Assembly: GCF_001494635.1 (NCBI RefSeq)
Contig: NZ_LOJF01000001.1
Location: 248,001 to 312,000, forward strand
Length of the DNA: 64,000 nucleotides
Source: Tractidigestivibacter scatoligenes
GTDB lineage: Bacteria > Actinomycetota > Coriobacteriia > Coriobacteriales > Atopobiaceae
Direction of reading: 5' to 3'
The notes beneath the pieces are model-generated. The model had not been told where the DNA came from, did no database searches, and was given only the letters and a program-made list of their open reading frames with translations. Both the position numbers and the translations under genes were made by a program. Position 1 is the stretch's first letter, and the number at the start of each line of letters is the position of its first letter. This document shows, in pieces, positions 1-7,059 of this stretch.

Positions 1-63
1 CCCTCTAACGCTTTGGGCTCCAGCCGGCTCCCTCGACCCCACAAAACTTTCTCAATTTTGGGC

Positions 64-93
64 TAGACAGACCTTGCACCCTCTGCGTATAAT
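64..93 (+). promoter_or_regulatory. promoter of tRNA-Asp
   Basis: A perfect -10 box TATAAT lies at 88-93. TAGACA at 64-69 serves as a -35 with an 18-bp spacer. The tRNA begins 20 bp downstream, as expected for a housekeeping sigma-factor promoter. Confidence 0.75.
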
Positions 94-113
94 AGCTCCC
101 GCACAACGCGCGT

Positions 114-190
<77 letters not shown>

Positions 191-201
191 TTGTGAACTC
201 A

Positions 202-227
202 AGGAGCCCCGCAAGGGGCTCCTTTCA
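202..227 (+). terminator. rho-independent terminator after tRNA-Asp
   Basis: A 9-bp perfect stem (AGGAGCCCC with GGGGCTCCT) closes a GCAA tetraloop and is followed by a short T run. Confidence 0.85.
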
Positions 228-424
228 TATGTGTACGAGATGTGCGAGAAACGCCTGTCCAACACTGCGTGCCTACCGGTCATGTCATCACGTCGACGCA
301 TTGCGACAGGTACCCGTCAATCGTCCGAATTGATACGGCAAATAGTACAATTCACCCCGTGCCATTATCGGACTGGTATTATTGGCACGATACGATTCCC
401 AACAGCACTATGGAGACGCACAGC

Positions 425-1162
425 ATGCTCGCTTCTACAAACGACAGCGCGCAACCGCAGAGAAAGGCCAGGCTGGCTGTATTTGACTTCGACGGCACGT
501 CCATCGACGGTCAGTCCGGTGCGCTCTTCTCAGTGTATCTGTGGCGTCACGGCCTCATGTCTGTGCCTCGGGCCGCTGCACTCGTCTGGTGGGGCCTGCG
601 ATACAAACTGCACCTTCCACAGAGCCAAGACGAGGCCCGCGAGCTTGTCTTTGGTGCGCTCGAGGACCTCAGCCACCGAGACATCGACAAGATTATGCAC
701 GAGTTCTACGAGAGTACCCTCAAGGACCGCTATCGTCCGGAGGTTGCCGCAGAGGTTGCCAAGCGGCGCGAGGAAGGTTGCGTCACGCTGCTTGTCTCGG
801 CGACGTTTGCACCCATCGCCGCCGATGCTGCCAAGGCCCTTGGCGTGGACGACTACATTGCCACTGGCATGGAGCGCGATGCCGAGGGCAACTACACGGG
901 GCGCGTCGAGGGAACCGTGGTACAGGGGCCCGAAAAGGTCGCGGCAGTTACGCGCTGGGCAGACGCCCACCTGGGCGAGGGTGCGTGGACCCTTGCGTAC
1001 GCTTATGGCGACCACCACACGGATGCAGAGCTTCTCTCAGCGGCCGCCAAGGGATATGCGGTGTGCCCGGGAGAGACGCTTAGAAAATTGGCACGGCAGC
1101 GTGGCTGGGAGATTCTCGAATGGGGAAGCTCGCCCGCAAAGATGAGCCGGAGGAGGGGCTAG
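425..1162 (+). CDS. HAD-IB family phosphatase (SerB-like)
   Basis: A protein of 245 aa and a predicted cytosolic phosphomonoesterase. HAD motif I is DFDGTSID with the nucleophile at Asp21 and general acid/base at Asp23. The middle contains LVSATFAPI (motif II region), and the C-terminal part carries YGDHHTDAELL, the metal-binding motif IV. Length and motif spacing match the HAD-IB family of phosphoserine phosphatase-like enzymes, but the substrate cannot be read from the sequence. The ATG at 425 is chosen because GGAG at 412-415 precedes it; an ATG at 410 has no ribosome site. The Rrf2 gene follows after 25 bp on the same strand, so the two may be co-transcribed. Confidence 0.85.
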   Translation: MLASTNDSAQPQRKARLAVFDFDGTSIDGQSGALFSVYLWRHGLMSVPRAAALVWWGLRYKLHLPQSQDEARELVFGALEDLSHRDIDKIMHEFYESTLKDRYRPEVAAEVAKRREEGCVTLLVSATFAPIAADAAKALGVDDYIATGMERDAEGNYTGRVEGTVVQGPEKVAAVTRWADAHLGEGAWTLAYAYGDHHTDAELLSAAAKGYAVCPGETLRKLARQRGWEILEWGSSPAKMSRRRG

Positions 1163-1187
1163 CCCGTCGGGCTGCCAGGAGGTAGCT

Positions 1188-1667
1188 ATGGAAATCTCGA
1201 GAAAGACCGATTACGCGCTTCGTATGCTGGCGGCTCTCGTCCAGAATCCCGACGGTGTGGTCTCGGTGCGCACAGCTGCTAAGGACAATGACGTCCCGTA
1301 CTCCTTTGCTCGGTCTATCCAGCACGACCTTGCTCTGGCAGGCATCGTTGAGAGCACGCGCGGTGCCCATGGCGGCATGAGGCTGGCCGTCGACCCGCGT
1401 ACCACGTCGCTCCTCAAGCTCGTGGAGGCAGTGCAGGGCCCCATCCTCATCTCGTCCTGTGACTACGCCGGTGATGACGGAGGTCCCTGCCCGCGCATGG
1501 CCGAGTGCCACTTCAACCCCATCTGGTGCAACGCCGAGCGTATGCTGCGCTCCTACTTTGACTCCGTGACCCTCTACCAGGTTGTGATGGAGGGCAAGAT
1601 GCCGCAGATGACTGGCTCGTTCAGGCTTGTGGGCAACAAGCGCAAGGCCAAGGCTGCGACAGAGTAA
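1188..1667 (+). CDS. Rrf2 family transcriptional regulator
   Basis: A protein of 159 aa with the N-terminal winged helix typical of Rrf2 proteins (opening MEISRKTDYALRML, recognition region about residues 25-60 with GGMRLA in the wing). The C-terminal half carries four cysteines at 91, 101, 107 and 114. Their spacing is reminiscent of the Fe-S ligands of IscR and NsrR, so it may sense iron-sulfur status, nitric oxide or redox stress; this is inference. A strong AGGAGG site lies upstream. The stop codon overlaps the start of the MutY-like gene by one base, indicating translational coupling with DNA repair, and rubrerythrin lies further downstream. Confidence 0.88.
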   Translation: MEISRKTDYALRMLAALVQNPDGVVSVRTAAKDNDVPYSFARSIQHDLALAGIVESTRGAHGGMRLAVDPRTTSLLKLVEAVQGPILISSCDYAGDDGGPCPRMAECHFNPIWCNAERMLRSYFDSVTLYQVVMEGKMPQMTGSFRLVGNKRKAKAATE

Positions 1668-2566
1668 TGCCGTCCGTTGCAGACTCTGGCTCGCTGCCGA
1701 CAGCTGAGGAGCTTGCCTCGTTTCGCGCTGCGGTGCTTGCCCGCGGGCGTGAGCTTTACCGCGACCTCCCTTGGCGCCGCACGAGAGACCCCTATGCCAT
1801 CTGGATTTCTGAGGTCATGCTGCAGCAGACACAGGTCTCGCGCGTGGACGGCCGCTGGCAGCACTGGCTGGGGCTCTTTCCTACGGTTGATGCCCTGGCC
1901 TCCGCGGATTCCGCGGATGTGTTGGACGAGTGGCAGGGCCTGGGCTACAACAGGCGCGCGCTCTCGCTCTGGCGCGCAGCGCAGGAGGTCTCGGCGGCGG
2001 GCGGCCAGATGCCTTCCGACGAGGTCGCGTTGAAGGCGCTCCCTGGCGTTGGCCCGGCAACGGCGGCTGGCATTCGCTCATTCGCCTTTGACATGCCCGG
2101 CGTGTATCTCGAGACAAACGTGCGCACCGTTCTTCTCCACGAGCTCTTTCCCCATGAGGAGGGCGTTTCTGACACGCAGCTGGTGCCCATCGTGCGCGCC
2201 ACATGCCCACCAGACGCCAACGATCCCACAGACGATCCACGTACCTGGTACTACGCCCTTCTCGACTATGGGGCGCACCTTAAGGCAACAGTTCCCAACC
2301 CCTCGCGTCGATCGCGCTCGCATGTGCGGCAGTCGCGTTTCGAGGGCTCTCACCGTCAGAAGCGCGCCGAAGTCCTGCGCATACTCCTCGCTCACCGAGC
2401 CGACCCGCGCGGCGGCGTGGACCTTGATACTCTTTGCGTGGAGCTTTCGCGCGAGGAGCGCGCGGCGGGTAGAAGGGGTGTGAACGCGTCGGATACCCAG
2501 ACGTTACTGACGGAGCTCTCGAAGGAGGGTTTTTGTCATAATAACGGTAACATTTGGTGCACCTGA
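1667..2566 (+). CDS. MutY-like HhH-GPD DNA glycosylase lacking the Fe-S cluster
   Basis: A protein of 299 aa. The HhH-GPD core is clear: SEVMLQQTQV with Glu49 at the position of the E. coli MutY catalytic glutamate, and the hairpin LPGVGPATAAG near residues 125-135. Two departures stand out. The catalytic Asp of MutY, in the context LDGNV, is replaced by Glu149 in LETNV. The stretch after YALLDYGAHL holds PNPSRRSRSH where MutY and Nth have the Cx6Cx2Cx5C cluster ligands, and no such cysteine pattern exists. The protein is therefore a clusterless family member. It is probably an A/G-mismatch adenine glycosylase by homology, but activity and substrate are uncertain. The start overlaps the Rrf2 stop. 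Confidence 0.8.
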   Translation: MPSVADSGSLPTAEELASFRAAVLARGRELYRDLPWRRTRDPYAIWISEVMLQQTQVSRVDGRWQHWLGLFPTVDALASADSADVLDEWQGLGYNRRALSLWRAAQEVSAAGGQMPSDEVALKALPGVGPATAAGIRSFAFDMPGVYLETNVRTVLLHELFPHEEGVSDTQLVPIVRATCPPDANDPTDDPRTWYYALLDYGAHLKATVPNPSRRSRSHVRQSRFEGSHRQKRAEVLRILLAHRADPRGGVDLDTLCVELSREERAAGRRGVNASDTQTLLTELSKEGFCHNNGNIWCT

Positions 2567-2580
2567 TGCTACCATGGGAG

Positions 2581-2600
2581 CCGCCTGCGAAGGCAGGCGG
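2581..2600 (+). other. hairpin between the MutY-like gene and rubrerythrin
   Basis: A perfect 8-bp stem (CCGCCTGC with GCAGGCGG) closes a GAAG tetraloop. No T run follows, so it is either a weak terminator for the upstream operon or part of the rubrerythrin 5' leader. Confidence 0.5.
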
Positions 2601-2656
2601 GACACGGCTTCGTAGCCCAATGTTTCCCCCAAGGAGGGGGAAGGAGAGGAGCAGTA

Positions 2657-3202
2657 ATGGCAGTCGATTTTGAAAACTCGCAGACCAAGAAGAACCTCGA
2701 GGCAGCGTTCGCAGGTGAGTCCCAGGCGAGCCGCAAGTACTCCTACTACGCCAGCAAGGCCAAGAAGGAGGGCTACGTCCAGATTTCCGACATCTTCACC
2801 GAGACCTCTGGCAACGAGTCCGAGCACGCCAAGCTTTGGTTTAAGTATCTGCACGGCGGCGACGTGCCCGACACTCTGACCAACATCAAGGATGCTGCGG
2901 CCGGCGAGAACTACGAGTGGACCGAGATGTACAAGGGCTTCGCCGAGACCGCTGACGAGGAGGGCTTCAAGGAGATCGCTGCCAAGTTCCGTCTGGTTGG
3001 CGAGGTCGAGAAGCACCACGAGGAGCGCTACAACAAGCTCGCCGAGCGCGTCGAGAAGGGCGAGGTCTTCAACCGCCCGGGCGTCAAGGTCTGGAAGTGC
3101 CTCAACTGCGGCCACCTGCACGTTGGTCCCGAGGCCCCCAAGGTCTGCCCCGTCTGCAACCACCCGCAGAGCTACTTCGAGGAGCAGGCGATCAACTACT
3201 AG
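2657..3202 (+). CDS. rbr: rubrerythrin
   Basis: A cytosolic diiron peroxidase of 181 aa that removes hydrogen peroxide in anaerobes, taking electrons through rubredoxin-type iron. The ferritin-like four-helix domain fills about residues 1-145; ligand motifs include [12 protein letters not shown] and the later [10 protein letters not shown]. The C-terminal rubredoxin-like knuckles have two CxxC pairs (CLNC and CPVC). Length and order are those of classical rubrerythrin. The gene has a GGAGAGGAG ribosome site and ends in a bidirectional terminator. It lies downstream of an Rrf2 regulator and a glycosylase, giving an oxidative-stress neighbourhood. Confidence 0.95.
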   Translation: MAVDFENSQTKKNLEAAFAGESQASRKYSYYASKAKKEGYVQISDIFTETSGNESEHAKLWFKYLHGGDVPDTLTNIKDAAAGENYEWTEMYKGFAETADEEGFKEIAAKFRLVGEVEKHHEERYNKLAERVEKGEVFNRPGVKVWKCLNCGHLHVGPEAPKVCPVCNHPQSYFEEQAINY

Positions 3203-3240
3203 CGCTTGTCGCATAGGGTTCGCCAATCTAGCGAGAGACA

Positions 3241-3279
3241 AGAGACGCCCGTCCCGTGCTTCGGGGCGGGCGCCTCTTT
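3241..3279. terminator. terminator between convergent rbr and DUF975 genes
   Basis: A long GC-rich inverted repeat (around GCCCGTCCC and GGGGCGGGC with the loop GTGCTTC) ends in CTCTTTCT on the plus strand and lies between two converging genes. Confidence 0.75.
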
Positions 3280-3301
3280 CTGCGTGACGAGAAGTCCTGC
3301 T

Positions 3302-4039
3302 CTACTCCTGGGGCAGAGCAGGAGCGTAGCGAAGCGCCTCGTACAGCGCGGCGTTGGTGCTGTTCTCGTAAGGCGAGACGTAGAAAAGGCCAACGAGCCC
3401 CAGCGTGAGGAGCGAAAGTATGTTCCAGCCAATAAACGAGAGGTCGAGGACAAAGGCATTCCACTTGTTGCCGTCCATAAGGGCGCGGCTCTGCTCGCAT
3501 GCTTCGGCGGAGGAAAGCGCGGGGTTCTCGGCGAGGAGATAGTCAACCAGCCGGTATTCGTAGGCCTTCACGATGCCGGGAATCACGAGCAGCAGTGCCC
3601 AGGCGAAGATCTTGAGGTCCTTCAAGAACATGACCTTCACGATATTGAGGTAGCTGCTATCGAATGCCCAGAGAACCTCTCGCACATTTGCCGGCTCGCG
3701 AAGATTGAGAAACAGGAAGCGTTGGCAACCCACCTGGAGGGGCAGAACGAGGAACACTCCAATCAGGATGCCGAGAACCGCGATGACAACTAGGGCTGTA
3801 AGCCCAATACCCACGAAGAAGCCTGCAACCAACTGGCTGTTGGTCGAGAGGGCAGAGGCGGGGTCCGCGAGCATGTGGGTGGTTTCGGAGAGGCCCTCGC
3901 TGCTTGCGTCGGAAGAGCCGCGGGAAAGCGACGTCGAGTAGGTGAGCAACGACAGGATGAAGGCGACGAGGACCGTCTTCCAGTAGTTACGCTTGAATGC
4001 AGCCTTGCCGCGATCCTTTAGTTCTGCTCTGGTCCACAT
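3302..4039 (-). CDS. DUF975 family integral membrane protein
   Basis: A protein of 245 aa. The opening WTRAELKDRGKAAFKRNYW followed by a hydrophobic segment is the DUF975 signature. Membrane segments can be seen at about residues 22-38, 70-105, 130-165 and 195-220, and LLLVIPGIVKAYEYRL is the other conserved family block. It is a membrane protein of unknown function. It is transcribed alone and convergent with rbr. A ribosome site AAGGGGC precedes the ATG. Confidence 0.8.
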   Translation of the reverse strand: MWTRAELKDRGKAAFKRNYWKTVLVAFILSLLTYSTSLSRGSSDASSEGLSETTHMLADPASALSTNSQLVAGFFVGIGLTALVVIAVLGILIGVFLVLPLQVGCQRFLFLNLREPANVREVLWAFDSSYLNIVKVMFLKDLKIFAWALLLVIPGIVKAYEYRLVDYLLAENPALSSAEACEQSRALMDGNKWNAFVLDLSFIGWNILSLLTLGLVGLFYVSPYENSTNAALYEALRYAPALPQE

Positions 4040-4288
4040 GGCTTGCCCCTTCTGTTGGTCTGGTTGCGGGAGGTGCTGGCATAGTGTTCACGATGACAGC
4101 ATATGGTATGGGATTGCAAAAAGCACCGACGGTGGCTTAATGACCAGTTAGAAAGCCAGTAGTTCGTCGCTATCTGTTTGCACGATAACAACCTATCCAA
4201 ACCTTGTGGAACTACGAGGGTTCCTTCTCGCCGCGTGGGTGGCTATAGTTGGGAGCCATGGAGAGGACACAGACATACCAACCAATTC

Positions 4289-4349
4289 CGGGCAGGCAGA
4301 TGCCTTAGCCCGACCGCGAGTAACAGTGACGTTGCCACGCGCTCGGGCT
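4289..4349 (+). promoter_or_regulatory. candidate structured 5' leader of metY with two exclusive hairpins
   Basis: This is the only notable content of the 385-bp divergent gap before metY. Hairpin A pairs CGGGC (4289-4293) with GCCCG (4308-4312) and AGGC with GCCT inside. Hairpin B pairs AGCCCGA (4307-4313) with TCGGGCT (4343-4349), then CGCG (4315-4318) with CGCG (4338-4341), then GTAAC with GTTGC. Both use the segment 4307-4313, so they cannot form together, as in attenuators and riboswitches. I did not recognise the conserved core of a SAM-I, SAM-IV or T-box element, and no T run follows hairpin B. Confidence 0.45.
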
Positions 4350-4424
4350 CATCCGGAAGCACCAGCTATCAGCAATTGCGATATCACACTTTCAGCGCAT
4401 TACGAGAAACAAGGAGCAAGCATC

Positions 4425-5744
4425 ATGGCTTTCGAACTCAACCCCGACTTCGCCAAGGATCCCGAGAAGCACTTCAACACCCTGCAGGTCCACGCCGGCT
4501 GGTCCCCCGATCCCACCACCGGCTCCGCGGCACTTCCCGTCTATGCTTCCGCTGCATTCGAGTTCAAGGACGCCGAGGACGGCGCCGCCAAGTTCGCCCT
4601 CTCCCGTCCCGGTAACGTCTACGGCCGTCTGACCAACACCACCACCGATGCCGTAGCCGCCCGTGTGGCAGCCATCGAGGGTGGCACCGGCGCCGTTGCC
4701 GTCGCCTCTGGTCACGCAGCCGAGATTCTCGCCCTCACCAACCTGGTGGGTGCGGGCGACGAGATCGTTGCCTCCGACTCGCTCTACGGTGGCACCTGGA
4801 ACATCTTCCTGCACACCCTCGGCGACCTAGGCGTGAAGACCACCTTCGTCGAGAACAACGACATCGACGCCTTTGTTGCTGCCACCACTCCCAAGACCAA
4901 GCTTTGGTACGTCGAGACCATCGGCAACCCCCTGGTCGACGTGGCGGACGTTCCCGCCATCGTTGAGGCCGCCAACTCGCTGCCCTCGCCCGTGCCCGTC
5001 TTTGTCGACAACACCTTCGCGACCCCGTACCTCTATCGTCCCGCCGAGGACGGCGCGGCCGTCGTGATCGAGTCCCTCACCAAGTGGATTGGCGGTCACG
5101 GTGCTACGCTGGGCGGCGCGGTTATCGACACCGGCAAGTTCAACTGGAAGCAGGACCCCGAGAAGTGGCACACCCTGGCTCAGCCCGACCCCTCCTACCA
5201 CGGCATCGTCTTCGCTGACGCCGCTCCCGCCGCGCCCTTCGCTACCCGCGTGCTTGCCAACAAGCTTCGCGACTTTGGTCCTACGCTCTCTCCGTATGCG
5301 GCCCAGCTCATTGGCCTTGGCATCGAGGACCTGTCCCTGCGCGTCCAGCGCCACTCCGACAACGCACTCGCTGTGGCCAAGTACCTCCAGGAGAACCCCA
5401 AGGTCTCCTGGGTGCGCTACTCCGGACTCGAGGGCGATCCCTCGCATGAGGTTGCAAGCCGCATCCTGCACCACGGCTTTGGCGGCGTAGTGGTCTTTGG
5501 CGTCAAGGGCGGCCGTGAGGCTGGCCTCAACGTGGTGAACAACGTGAAGCTCTTCACGCACCTTGCCAACGTGGGCGATGCCAAGTCCCTCATCATCCAC
5601 CCTGCCTCCACCACGCACTCCCAACTTACGGCCGAGCAGCTCAAGGCTGCACACCTCTCCGAGGACCTCATCCGCCTCTCCATTGGCATCGAGGACGTGG
5701 ACGACATCATCGCCGACCTCGACCAGGCGCTCGCCAACGCATAG
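4425..5744 (+). CDS. metY: O-acetylhomoserine sulfhydrylase (aminocarboxypropyltransferase)
   Basis: A PLP enzyme of 439 aa of the Cys/Met metabolism family; it makes homocysteine from O-acetylhomoserine and sulfide. Visible features are the N-terminal SRPGNVYGRLTNTTTDA block, ASGHAAEILAL, VDNTFATPYL, and SLTKWIGGHG with the PLP lysine at Lys220. The length fits the MetY subgroup, which is longer than cystathionine gamma-synthase. The start at 4425 is set by AAGGAG at 4411-4416 and the family N-terminus; the frame is open further upstream but without support. It is a single-gene unit preceded by a structured leader and followed by a strong terminator. Confidence 0.93.
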   Translation: MAFELNPDFAKDPEKHFNTLQVHAGWSPDPTTGSAALPVYASAAFEFKDAEDGAAKFALSRPGNVYGRLTNTTTDAVAARVAAIEGGTGAVAVASGHAAEILALTNLVGAGDEIVASDSLYGGTWNIFLHTLGDLGVKTTFVENNDIDAFVAATTPKTKLWYVETIGNPLVDVADVPAIVEAANSLPSPVPVFVDNTFATPYLYRPAEDGAAVVIESLTKWIGGHGATLGGAVIDTGKFNWKQDPEKWHTLAQPDPSYHGIVFADAAPAAPFATRVLANKLRDFGPTLSPYAAQLIGLGIEDLSLRVQRHSDNALAVAKYLQENPKVSWVRYSGLEGDPSHEVASRILHHGFGGVVVFGVKGGREAGLNVVNNVKLFTHLANVGDAKSLIIHPASTTHSQLTAEQLKAAHLSEDLIRLSIGIEDVDDIIADLDQALANA

Positions 5745-5789
5745 GCTGCTGGTAGCGACTCACCAGTCTTCTCGCGTTCCTAATGCTTG

Positions 5790-6024
5790 TCGCCAAAAGG
5801 CTACTTTTGGCGAGAATTGCAACACAGACGGCCCTCCGGCGACGAACAATCGCCGGAGGGCCCCTTTTGTGCGCAGTGGCTGCGGAAAACCGCCCTCGGG
5901 CAAGAAAACGGCGCCCGAAGGGCCTCCACGTACGGGATCCCGTACAAAACCCCTGTTCGGGCGCCAGATTCTCGCCGGAAGGGCCTTCTCGTACGGTACC
6001 GCGTCGGAAACGCGCCTTCCGGCG
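5790..6024. repeat. cluster of four palindromic repeat units
   Basis: This stretch fills the 317-bp gap between metY and nth and encodes nothing I can support. It holds consecutive inverted repeats: 5790-5813 (TCGCCAAAAG stem), 5830-5862 (13-bp stem, see terminator), 5910-5965 (arms GGCGCCCGAA and TTCGGGCGCC around the 16-bp palindrome GTACGGGATCCCGTAC at 5930-5945), and 5973-6024 (arms CGCCGGAAGG and CCTTCCGGCG with an inner CGCGT hairpin). The units starting at 5912 and 5973 share a CGCCsGAAGGGCC core followed by a CGTACGG motif and look like diverged copies 61 bp apart. Confidence 0.75.
5830..5868 (+). terminator. rho-independent terminator of metY
   Basis: A perfect 13-bp stem (GGCCCTCCGGCGA with TCGCCGGAGGGCC) closes a 7-nt loop and is followed by CCTTTTG. 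It lies 86 bp after the metY stop. Confidence 0.88.
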
Positions 6025-6061
6025 TCACCAGGACGTCGCGAGCCGTCGAGCCGCCAAGCTC

Positions 6062-6739
6062 CTACTTCTTCCGCTTGAAGTAACGGTCGGGCTGGCCGGC
6101 GCTCGGACAGATGTCGGCCATGGGGCACCCCGCGCACTTGGGCGAGCGCGCCGTGCATACGTCGCGCCCAAAGTGGATCCATTCCTCGTTGACGTTGCCC
6201 CACAGCTCGCGCGGAATCACGTCGAGAAGGTCCTTCTCGGCGGCAGCTGGCGTTGTTGCGCGGGTGAGCCCAAAGCGCGTTGCCAGACGGAACACGTGAG
6301 TGTCCACCGCTATGCCGTCTACCACGCCAAATGCCTTGTTAAGCACGATGTTGGCGGTCTTTCTCCCCACGCCAGGCAGCTGGCAGAGTTCCTCCATGGT
6401 CCCCGGAACCTTTCCGCCAAAGTCAGAGACAATCATCTGCGCCGTCTCCACGCAGTGCTTGGACTTTGCCCGCCAAAAGCCAATGGAGTGTATGACCTCA
6501 CCAACCTCCACCGGGTCCGCGGCGGCCATAGACTCGGCGTCCGGCCAACGCGAGAAGAGCTCGGGTGTTACGCGGTTCACGCCGGCATCGGTGGTCTGTG
6601 CCGAGAGAAGCACGCATAGTACCAGCTCAAATGGGTTCGCAAACGCAAGAGCACTCTTGACGCCGGGGTACAACTCGCCCATGCGGCGGCAAATCTCGGT
6701 GGCGCGCTCTCGCTTAGACTTCTTTGACTCCCTTGGCAT
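6062..6739 (-). CDS. nth: endonuclease III
   Basis: A DNA glycosylase/AP lyase of 225 aa that removes oxidised pyrimidines in base excision repair. The helix-hairpin-helix LPGVGRKTANIV contains the catalytic lysine and is followed by VDTHVFR with the catalytic aspartate. The C-terminus carries the complete four-cysteine [4Fe-4S] loop (CTARSPKCAGCPMADIC), unlike the MutY-like protein at 1667. AGGAGCTGCC precedes the ATG at 6739, so an upstream in-frame ATG at 6784 is not used here. The gene is divergent from glgB. Confidence 0.95.
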   Translation of the reverse strand: MPRESKKSKRERATEICRRMGELYPGVKSALAFANPFELVLCVLLSAQTTDAGVNRVTPELFSRWPDAESMAAADPVEVGEVIHSIGFWRAKSKHCVETAQMIVSDFGGKVPGTMEELCQLPGVGRKTANIVLNKAFGVVDGIAVDTHVFRLATRFGLTRATTPAAAEKDLLDVIPRELWGNVNEEWIHFGRDVCTARSPKCAGCPMADICPSAGQPDRYFKRKK

Positions 6740-6960
6740 GGCAGCTCCTCTCGTCTGGCGACAATGATACCCAATGGCCCGCAATTGAGCGCTCGGATGC
6801 GAGGTGCCGTGAGCGCAATTGTCACCTAAGCCGTCCGCGCCTTACGGCCTCGCGCTTACCGCTGTCAGGCTCCGTTCGGGAGTTGAGATAGACCGCTCGC
6901 ACCGTTATGTGGAACCGTTCCCGCACTCCTTGGCTCAACACTTGTGCGACCCCGGTTGGT

Positions 6961-6980
6961 TTGCGTTTATGGAATATAAT
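6961..6980 (+). promoter_or_regulatory. probable promoter of the glycogen operon
   Basis: A perfect TATAAT occurs at 6975-6980 in the 320-bp gap between nth and glgB, 79 bp before the glgB start. No convincing -35 lies at the usual spacing, so an activator may be needed. The rest of the gap shows only a weak CAATTG inverted repeat near 6782-6823. Confidence 0.5.
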
Positions 6981-7059
6981 TGGAAAATGACGGGGGCGAC
7001 GGCCAATAAACCGCACGTCACACCCCATGGGGGACACAAACGACGCGTGAGGAGCGAGC

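Noticed and set aside
4206-4424. Upstream extension of metY
   Set aside because: It runs through the structured leader, while AAGGAG sits ahead of the ATG at 4425 and the family starts there.
4040-4424. SAM riboswitch or T-box ahead of metY
   Set aside because: I looked for their conserved core sequences and did not find them; only unassigned hairpins are present.
5760-6203. Open frames on both strands in the metY-nth gap
   Set aside because: They are translations of palindromic repeats and of the end of nth, with no ribosome site.
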